Assembly (NCBI GenBank): GCA_014729705.1
Contig: WJJK01000217.1
Span: 1-10,464 of the forward strand
From: Candidatus Altarchaeales archaeon
GTDB lineage: Archaea > Altiarchaeota > Altiarchaeia > IMC4 > SCGC-AAA252-I15
Length of the DNA stretch: 10,464 nt
Reading direction: 5' to 3'
Part shown: positions 6,438 through 10,464 of the stretch, piece after piece
Numbering within the stretch: the first letter of the stretch is position 1
How the letters are laid out: every line of letters begins with the position of its first letter
Made by a program: the position numbers and the translations under genes
The notes under the pieces: model-generated
Database searches by the model: none
What the model saw: the letters and a program-made list of their open reading frames with translations, nothing else
Told to the model about the DNA's origin: nothing

Positions 6438-7811
6438 ATGAGCATATACCGCGCATACGACATTAGGGGGATATATGGAGAGGATCTATTGGACGAGACT
6501 GCAGAAGACATAGGCAAGGCATACGCCACCTACTCAGATGCAAAAAAAGTTGCGGTGGGATTTGACGCCCGACTGAGCTCGCCCGCCCTCTCTGAAGCCT
6601 TGATCAGGGGGTTAACTTCCTCAGGCGTGAACGTCATAGACATCGGCCTTGTGCCCACACCCGTACTTTATTATGCAATAATTTCCCGTGAACTTGACGG
6701 CGGGATCATGGTAACCGGAAGCCATAATCCCCCGGAATATAACGGCTTCAAGTTATGCGTCAAAGACGCGGCATCCCTTTATGGGCCCCAGATCACCAAG
6801 ATCGGGGAAATCATCCAGAAAAAGGATTTTAAGAAGGGATCAGGGGAACTCCAAGAGGAAGACGTTAAAGCCGACTACCTCTCTTTCTGCGAACAAAATC
6901 TCAAAGTCGAAGGCCACCCTAAAGTGGTTTTGGATTGTGGTAATGGGGCGGCGGGAGTTGTAGCACCCGAGTTGTTTCATAGACTAGGTTGTGAGGTCAC
7001 TGAATTATTCAGCGAACCAGACGGTTCCTTTCCCAACCACCCCGCAGACCCGACTGAGGATGAGAACCTGGGGGACTTAATACAGAAGGTCAAGGAGGTT
7101 GAAGCAGACGTTGGCCTGGCTTTTGACGGGGACGGCGACCGCGCGGGATTTGTGACAGAGGAAGGAAAAATAATTAGGGGTGATCAAGCCTTAATCCTTT
7201 TCTCGAGACAAATCCTTGAAAGACACCCTAAGGCTAAAATCATTTTCGAGGTTAAATGCACTCAAGGATTGCTTGAAGACATTAAAGCCAATGGGGGGCA
7301 GCCTATCATGTATCGAACGGGACATAGTTTCATCAAAAAGAAGCTTAAGGATTCAGGCGCTCTTCTTGCAGGCGAGATGAGCGGACACTTTTATTTCGCA
7401 GACAAATACCCGGGATACGACGATGGGATATACGCCTCCGCGCGGATGGTGGAGCTTTTCACAGGATACGGGGAGAGCATGTCCCAGCTTGTATCCTCCC
7501 TGCCTGAATTCGTTTCAACCCCTGAATTAAAGATTAACGTACCCGAGCAACGGAAGTTCCCTTTGGTTGAGGAACTGGTTGAGTACTTCAAAAAACAGGA
7601 AGGCGATTTCGAGGTTGTTGACGTGGATGGGGTTAGGATACAGCACTCCACCGGCTGGAGCCTTATACGAGCCTCAAACACTACTCCAACCCTTGTACTT
7701 CGTTTTGAAGCTAAAACCGAGCAGGACTTGGTTGAAATACAAAACCATCTATTATCAAAACTCAGACAGTACCCCGAACTCGAAGCGGAGCTTGGGGCAC
7801 TCGGACTCTGA
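6438..7811 (+). CDS. Phosphomannomutase/phosphoglucomutase
   Basis: Alpha-D-phosphohexomutase of 457 residues that moves phosphate between C6 and C1 of mannose or glucose, feeding nucleotide-sugar synthesis. All four domain signatures are present: the phosphoserine loop VTGSHNPPEYNGFK (92-105) with Ser95, the Mg loop DGDGDRAGF (230-238), the sugar-binding loop GEMSGHFYF (312-320), and the phosphate-binding RASNTTP (411-417). GEMSGH favours dual PMM/PGM specificity over GlmM, which usually has GEQSGH. The N-terminal YRAYDIRGIYGEDL also fits. It starts 3 nt after the nucleotidyltransferase stop, with GGGG (6424-6427) as a weak ribosome site, so the two form an operon. It could supply glucose-1-phosphate to GalU as well as mannose-1-phosphate to its neighbour; this is inferred. 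Confidence 0.93.
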   Translation: MSIYRAYDIRGIYGEDLLDETAEDIGKAYATYSDAKKVAVGFDARLSSPALSEALIRGLTSSGVNVIDIGLVPTPVLYYAIISRELDGGIMVTGSHNPPEYNGFKLCVKDAASLYGPQITKIGEIIQKKDFKKGSGELQEEDVKADYLSFCEQNLKVEGHPKVVLDCGNGAAGVVAPELFHRLGCEVTELFSEPDGSFPNHPADPTEDENLGDLIQKVKEVEADVGLAFDGDGDRAGFVTEEGKIIRGDQALILFSRQILERHPKAKIIFEVKCTQGLLEDIKANGGQPIMYRTGHSFIKKKLKDSGALLAGEMSGHFYFADKYPGYDDGIYASARMVELFTGYGESMSQLVSSLPEFVSTPELKINVPEQRKFPLVEELVEYFKKQEGDFEVVDVDGVRIQHSTGWSLIRASNTTPTLVLRFEAKTEQDLVEIQNHLLSKLRQYPELEAELGALGL

Positions 7812-7842
7812 AGACTGGGTCAGCACTCATAAGCCTCGTCAC

Positions 7843-7861
7843 AGCAAAAAATTTTTTTGCT
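7843..7861. terminator. Bidirectional palindromic terminator
   Basis: AGC-A6-T7-GCT forms a near-perfect palindrome in the gap between two convergent operons. It gives a T7 run for the plus-strand mutase operon (stop at 7811) and a T6 run for the minus-strand arv operon (stop at 7917). Archaeal polymerase stops at T-runs, so one element can serve both directions. Confidence 0.65.
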
Positions 7862-7893
7862 CGGCTTTATCGATTCATCACGTAGGTTTATGA

Positions 7894-7909
7894 AAGGATT
7901 TTTATCCTT
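7894..7909 (-). terminator. Short stem-loop after the minus-strand operon
   Basis: AAGGAT-TTTT-ATCCTT is a perfect 6-bp inverted repeat with a 4-base loop. It begins 8 bases past the stop of the last gene of the minus operon and lies about 33 bases before the T-run palindrome. It could stabilise the 3' end of the operon mRNA or help termination. It is short enough that chance is possible. Confidence 0.35.
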
Positions 7910-7916
7910 GATAAAT

Positions 7917-8342
7917 CTAGCATCCAGGCTGCCCCTTCAAGGTCACGGTTCTTCTGCCTGCCTTCTGGCTTCTTATCTTGGGGCGGGTGTTTTTCCTGCT
8001 GCCCTGCTTCCTCCTCTGCCCGATACTCATCTTCTCAACCTCCCTTCGCCTTTCATCCTTGTCTCGGCCCCGTTGGCTTCTGGGTTTACGGTTAGTCTGC
8101 CTTATCTTAGCAGAGGATTTGAAGGGCCCTATCTCAAGGTTGAATCTTGCGCACTCGTCAAGGGACTTATTCAAGCGTTTGATGAGGCTTCTTTTATCGG
8201 ACTTTGGACGCCGGTTAGTCTCAAAAAGACTTACGAGATCGTCGTACGTTCTCATCCGGTACTTTACCCTTCCGTTTAAATGCTTTTTTAGATGTCCCTT
8301 AACCTGTTTTAGGCTTTGGTTGCTGAATGAAAGAGGGGGCAT
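7917..8342 (-). CDS. Highly basic hypothetical protein, fourth gene of the arv operon
   Basis: I do not recognise this 141-residue protein. The first 75 or so residues look foldable, with helical segments around SLKQVKGHLKK and DDLVSLFE and then SLIKRLNKSLDECARFNLE. From about residue 75 to 135 it is a very basic, low-complexity tail rich in Arg/Lys, Ser, Gln and Gly, likely disordered and nucleic-acid or acidic-lipid binding. No signal peptide or membrane segment is seen. Support for a real gene: the ATG lies 6 bases after the arvC stop, and AGGTGA, a strong archaeal ribosome site, spans that stop at ideal spacing. A stem-loop and T-run palindrome follow its end. Long plus-strand frames cover the same bases but lack such signals. 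Function is unknown; context suggests a link to the GTPase system. Confidence 0.7.
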   Translation of the reverse strand: MPPLSFSNQSLKQVKGHLKKHLNGRVKYRMRTYDDLVSLFETNRRPKSDKRSLIKRLNKSLDECARFNLEIGPFKSSAKIRQTNRKPRSQRGRDKDERRREVEKMSIGQRRKQGSRKNTRPKIRSQKAGRRTVTLKGQPGC

Positions 8343-8348
8343 AAGATG

Positions 8349-8732
8349 TCACCTGCTTTTTTCACCCTTCTTCCTCATAGCATACTGCAGGTCTATGTAA
8401 TATACTCCTTCCTCTTTTATGACCACTGGCTCCCCCTTCATCAGGCTGTGTAAATCTAGTATGAATTTCCCGTCTGAAAGCTGCAGAATGTTTTCTATGT
8501 CAAGGCTTATCACGTCCCCCGCCTTAAGACGATCCTCGAATTCCGTTTCAATCCATTTCTTCTCCTGGTGGTTGAGTTTTTTTTCTTTCAGAAAATCAAT
8601 GGTATCCTCAACAGAATCCTTATAATCCCCCCTAAGATACAGAAACACCCTGCTTCCGCATTCGCATCCAGCCATAAGCTGGGGGTCGCTGTCTTTAATT
8701 ATTTTGCTGCAGTAGGCGCATTTATGCGGCAT
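8349..8732 (-). CDS. arvC: OapC/ArvC-family zinc-ribbon protein (DUF2072)
   Basis: A 127-residue protein with an N-terminal half zinc-ribbon: PHKCAYC (Cys5, Cys8) and GCECG (Cys23, Cys25), a C-x2-C/C-x-C set. A helical middle (about 38-72) and a beta-rich C-terminal half follow, the latter including GEPVVIKEEGVYYIDL (100-115). The N-terminal pattern and its neighbours match the archaeal DUF2072 family, third member of the OapABC/ArvABC cluster. In Haloferax the cluster's GTPase has been tied to extracellular vesicle production; the molecular job of this zinc-ribbon subunit is not known to me. Its ATG overlaps the arvB 3' end by 11 bases, which implies translational coupling. The basic fourth gene follows after 6 bases. 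Confidence 0.82.
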   Translation of the reverse strand: MPHKCAYCSKIIKDSDPQLMAGCECGSRVFLYLRGDYKDSVEDTIDFLKEKKLNHQEKKWIETEFEDRLKAGDVISLDIENILQLSDGKFILDLHSLMKGEPVVIKEEGVYYIDLQYAMRKKGEKSR

Positions 8733-9096
8733 CTTTCTTCCCAGCCTCAGCCATCATAGTAATCTTTTGCCTTTGTCTTTTTATCTTCTTAACCAATTTA
8801 CTCGGCCCGATCACAGTCAAACCGCCTGAGCTTCCGCCAAGCATCTGGATCGCCTTCTCCCTCCACCATTTCTGGTTCGTCTCCCTTTGTAGGGTTGAGA
8901 TCTCAATGCCTGGGAAGTCCTTGTCGATTTTGTTCATAGTCTCGGTTATAAGGCGGCTTTGGTCTTTAGGGTTCATGCTACCGTCTACGATAATGATTTT
9001 ATCTTTTTTCACGTTCTCAATAATATAGTCTATCTTATCCTCAAGGGTCATGGACTTGAATATATCCTCTGATATGAAATCCAGTTCAACACCCAT
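8722..9096 (-). CDS. arvB: OapB/ArvB-family protein (DUF2073)
   Basis: A 124-residue soluble protein of the archaeal DUF2073 family, partner of the small GTPase in the OapABC/ArvABC cluster. Visible: an N-terminal alpha/beta segment with MTLEDKIDYIIENVKKDKI (16-34), a strand IIIVDGSMNP (34-43), and GIEISTL (63-69). A Gly/Ser-rich loop GGSSGGLTVIGPS (87-99) leads into a strongly basic helix KLVKKIKRQRQK (100-111). The glycine loop plus basic helix could contact phosphate or nucleic acid, which is inference only. The ATG comes 3 nt after the arvA stop and the end overlaps arvC, so all are one transcript. The family assignment rests on recalled sequence pattern and the matching three-gene order. 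Confidence 0.82.
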   Translation of the reverse strand: MGVELDFISEDIFKSMTLEDKIDYIIENVKKDKIIIVDGSMNPKDQSRLITETMNKIDKDFPGIEISTLQRETNQKWWREKAIQMLGGSSGGLTVIGPSKLVKKIKRQRQKITMMAEAGKKDAA

Positions 9097-9099
9097 TTT

Positions 9100-9735
9100 T
9101 TATCGTGAATGATTTGCTATCTCTTCATATAAACGTTCTATGTGATCCCCTCTAAGCCCTGACACCTCAACCACGGGGTGTTGGGGGAAGGCTTCCCTAA
9201 TCCTCTGAGGGTCTGAGCCCTCCAAGTCCACCTTGTTTGCCACAATCAAGACAGGTATCTCACGTGCCTCAAGGTTTCCGATGATAGTTATATTCACCTG
9301 AGTGTAGGGGTCTTTGGTGGAGTCAAGCACCACAAGCGCGGTATCCACGTGCTCAAGCCATTTAATAGCTTCAATAACGCCTTTGGTAGCGTCTTTAGCC
9401 CTGCTTTGCGCGTCTTCAGACTCTAAACCGAACTCAAGAAACTCGTTGTAGTCTATCTTGGTGGCGATACCCGGCATATCCAACAGATTCATCTCAATCT
9501 GCTTTCCTTGGGTGCGCACAACCACTTTTTCTTTTTTCTGGACCGCCCGGGTTTCATGCGGAATCTCTGAGACACTCCCAACTGGCTCCCCAGTCCAGTC
9601 CATAGAAATTTTGTTGGCTAAAGTGGTTTTACCGGCGTTCGGCGGTCCATAGAATCCGAGGCGGATGTTTTTCTTACCTCCAAACAATTTCTTAAACCAA
9701 CCCAAAAGCTTCTTTAAAGGCAATCCACCCACCAC
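9100..9735 (-). CDS. arvA: Small Era/Obg-like GTPase, OapA/ArvA family
   Basis: A TRAFAC-class small GTPase of 211 residues with all G motifs: G1 GPPNAGKT (30-37), a probable G2 Thr62 in PHETRAV, G3 DMPG (86-89), G4 NKVD (167-170) and G5 VSGLRG (191-196). It heads an operon with DUF2073 and DUF2072 genes, the order known as OapABC/ArvABC in Euryarchaeota. In Haloferax volcanii this GTPase is needed for normal extracellular vesicle formation. Before G1 lies a basic amphipathic segment, LKKLLGWFKKLFGGKK (7-22), that could dock on membrane. The start is uncertain: GTG 9735, GTG 9732, or TTG 9723 behind GGTGG (9733-9729). A TATA-like CTTTAAAAAT (9760-9751) favours transcription beginning near 9732, so a leaderless GTG is possible. 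No C-terminal domain beyond the G domain is present. Confidence 0.85.
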   Translation of the reverse strand: MVGGLPLKKLLGWFKKLFGGKKNIRLGFYGPPNAGKTTLANKISMDWTGEPVGSVSEIPHETRAVQKKEKVVVRTQGKQIEMNLLDMPGIATKIDYNEFLEFGLESEDAQSRAKDATKGVIEAIKWLEHVDTALVVLDSTKDPYTQVNITIIGNLEAREIPVLIVANKVDLEGSDPQRIREAFPQHPVVEVSGLRGDHIERLYEEIANHSR

Positions 9736-9750
9736 ACAAAATTTTTTTTG

Positions 9751-9760
9751 ATTTTTAAAG
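9751..9760 (-). promoter_or_regulatory. TATA-like box of the arvABC operon
   Basis: On the minus strand CTTTAAAAAT lies about 20 to 25 bases before the GTG codons at 9735/9732, the distance expected for archaeal TATA-directed initiation at or just before the start codon. No other AT-rich box with this spacing is seen. Confidence 0.45.
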
Positions 9761-9789
9761 CTTGATGAATATTTAATATGTCTTAAACC

Positions 9790-9820
9790 TTAAATAACAC
9801 CCCTTATCTTTCCCTTATCT
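9790..9820 (+). promoter_or_regulatory. eL15 promoter with tandem CCCTTATCT repeats
   Basis: TTAAATAA (9790-9797) is the best TATA-like box for eL15 and would place transcription start near 9820, leaving a leader of about 84 bases. Immediately after it, CCCTTATCT occurs twice as a direct repeat (9801-9809 and 9812-9820). The repeat period is 11 bases, one helical turn. A protein bound on one face here would cover the initiation site. The repeat is seen directly; its function is inferred. Confidence 0.4.
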
Positions 9821-9886
9821 GGGTTCTGAAGCCCAAACGGAGTTGTTCCCTTTTTTTTCGGGAGAATCCGTGCGACTTTAGGGGAG

Positions 9887-9893
9887 AGGAGGT
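9887..9893 (+). promoter_or_regulatory. Strong ribosome binding site of eL15
   Basis: AGGAGGT matches the 3' end of archaeal 16S rRNA and ends 10 bases before ATG 9904. It fixes the eL15 start and shows that this gene has a leader, unlike several neighbours. Confidence 0.75.
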
Positions 9894-9903
9894 TCTAGAT
9901 AAA

Positions 9904-10464
9904 ATGGGTTACAGAAAATATTTGAAGAAGCTTTACCAGAAGCCTAAGAAATCAATGGAGCAGGATCAAACATTCAAGGATGTTTGGGTTGAGAGGAAGA
10001 AACGCTGGCGGAGGGGCCCCTCCATCGCCCGCCAAGAAAAACCTGTTAGAGTCGATAGGGCAAGGGGTTTAGGTTACAAATCCAAGCAAGGCTTCATAAT
10101 AATCAGATCCCGCATACGCCGCGGTAGCATGCGTAAATCCCGCCCCATATCAGGCAGACGACCTAAGCGGATGGGGGTCAATAAACTCACCTCCAGAAAA
10201 AGCATCCAAAGGATGGCCGAGGAGAGAACCGCAAAGAAATATCCTAACCTCGAGGTCTTAGGATCTTATTTGCTTGTTGAGGACGGTAAATACAAGTGGT
10301 TTGAGGTGATCCTCGTTGACCCCAACCATCCGGCCATTAAATCCGATAAAGACATGGCCTGGGTATGCGGGAAACAACACCGCGGCAGGGTTTTCCGGGG
10401 ACTCACGTCAGCCGGTAAATCAGGAAGAGGCCTAAGAAACAAGGGCAGGGGAGCGGAGAAAATC
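9904..10464 (+). CDS. rpl15e: Large ribosomal subunit protein eL15 (L15e), 3' truncated by window
   Basis: The frame is open from ATG 9904 to the window edge, 187 codons of an expected total near 194, so only the last few residues are missing. The protein is very basic and carries the eL15 pattern: MGYRKYLKKLYQKP at the start, DVWVERKKRWRRGPSIARQE (26-45), then RARGLGYKSKQGF (52-64). NPEV-equivalent NLEVLGSYLL and DPNHPAI follow, and RGLTSAGKSGRGLRNKGRG is near the end. eL15 is found in archaea and eukaryotes and binds 23S rRNA. In many archaea it precedes the RNase P/exosome/proteasome gene group, which may lie just downstream; that is inference. It is divergent from arvA across a 168-base gap. 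Confidence 0.96.
   Translation, partial: MGYRKYLKKLYQKPKKSMEQDQTFKDVWVERKKRWRRGPSIARQEKPVRVDRARGLGYKSKQGFIIIRSRIRRGSMRKSRPISGRRPKRMGVNKLTSRKSIQRMAEERTAKKYPNLEVLGSYLLVEDGKYKWFEVILVDPNHPAIKSDKDMAWVCGKQHRGRVFRGLTSAGKSGRGLRNKGRGAEKI

Noticed and set aside
7857..8400. Two 140-codon plus-strand frames opposite the basic hypothetical gene, one hydrophobic and signal-like
   Set aside because: The hydrophobic look comes from the complement of an Arg/Lys/Ser-rich gene. They lack ribosome sites, and one begins inside the terminator region. The minus-strand gene has a strong ribosome site and operon context.
9811..9880. Structured RNA (C/D box, tRNA or riboswitch) in the eL15 leader
   Set aside because: I looked for tRNA arms and box C/D motifs and found only a short GGG/CCC pairing, not enough to call an RNA gene.
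1..10464. Mobile elements, CRISPR arrays, defence systems
   Set aside because: No transposase, integrase, spaced repeats or defence-type domains seen; genes are densely packed metabolic and housekeeping types.

Overview
The window is archaeal chromosomal DNA. It carries the start of ribosomal protein eL15 (archaeal and eukaryotic only), a transketolase split into two adjacent subunit genes as in many archaea, and the three-gene GTPase / DUF2073 / zinc-ribbon cluster known in Euryarchaeota as OapABC or ArvABC. Promoters look archaeal: AT-rich TATA-like boxes, a mix of probably leaderless genes and genes with GGAGG/GGTGA ribosome sites, and T-run terminators. I read it as a member of Euryarchaeota in the broad sense, perhaps uncultivated. 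The sequence alone does not let me name an order. No mobile element, CRISPR array, tRNA or rRNA gene was seen.

Layout. (1) 11-1798, plus: galU and a UDP-glucuronate decarboxylase (UDP-xylose synthase), abutting. (2) 1773-2633, minus: a UbiA-family membrane transferase that most resembles decaprenyl-phosphate phosphoribosyltransferases; its 3' end overlaps the UDP-xylose synthase gene. (3) 2694-4472, plus: N- and C-terminal transketolase subunits, divergent from the UbiA gene. (4) 4473-4670: convergent intergenic stretch with T-runs for the minus strand and a possible 33-codon small ORF. (5) 4671-5708, minus: histidinol-phosphate aminotransferase. (6) 5736-7811, plus: a sugar-nucleotidyltransferase and a phosphomannomutase/phosphoglucomutase, 3 nt apart. 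(7) 7812-7916: convergent terminator region. (8) 9735 down to 7917, minus: a tight four-gene operon arvA-arvB-arvC plus an unrecognised, very basic protein. (9) 9736-9903: divergent promoter region. (10) 9904 to the window end, plus: eL15, incomplete.

How the genes fit together. Most of the left two thirds supplies activated sugars. GalU makes UDP-glucose; the decarboxylase makes UDP-xylose from UDP-glucuronate, though the dehydrogenase that links the two is not here. The mutase and second nucleotidyltransferase probably make a hexose-1-phosphate and its NDP-sugar, plausibly GDP-mannose. Transketolase makes pentose phosphates, the precursors of PRPP, which is the donor expected for the UbiA-type enzyme. 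This suggests, by inference, a pentose-containing cell-surface glycan or glycolipid. The right third holds the small-GTPase cluster tied to extracellular vesicle formation in Haloferax, here with an extra co-transcribed basic protein. That extra gene is the most interesting candidate novelty of the window.
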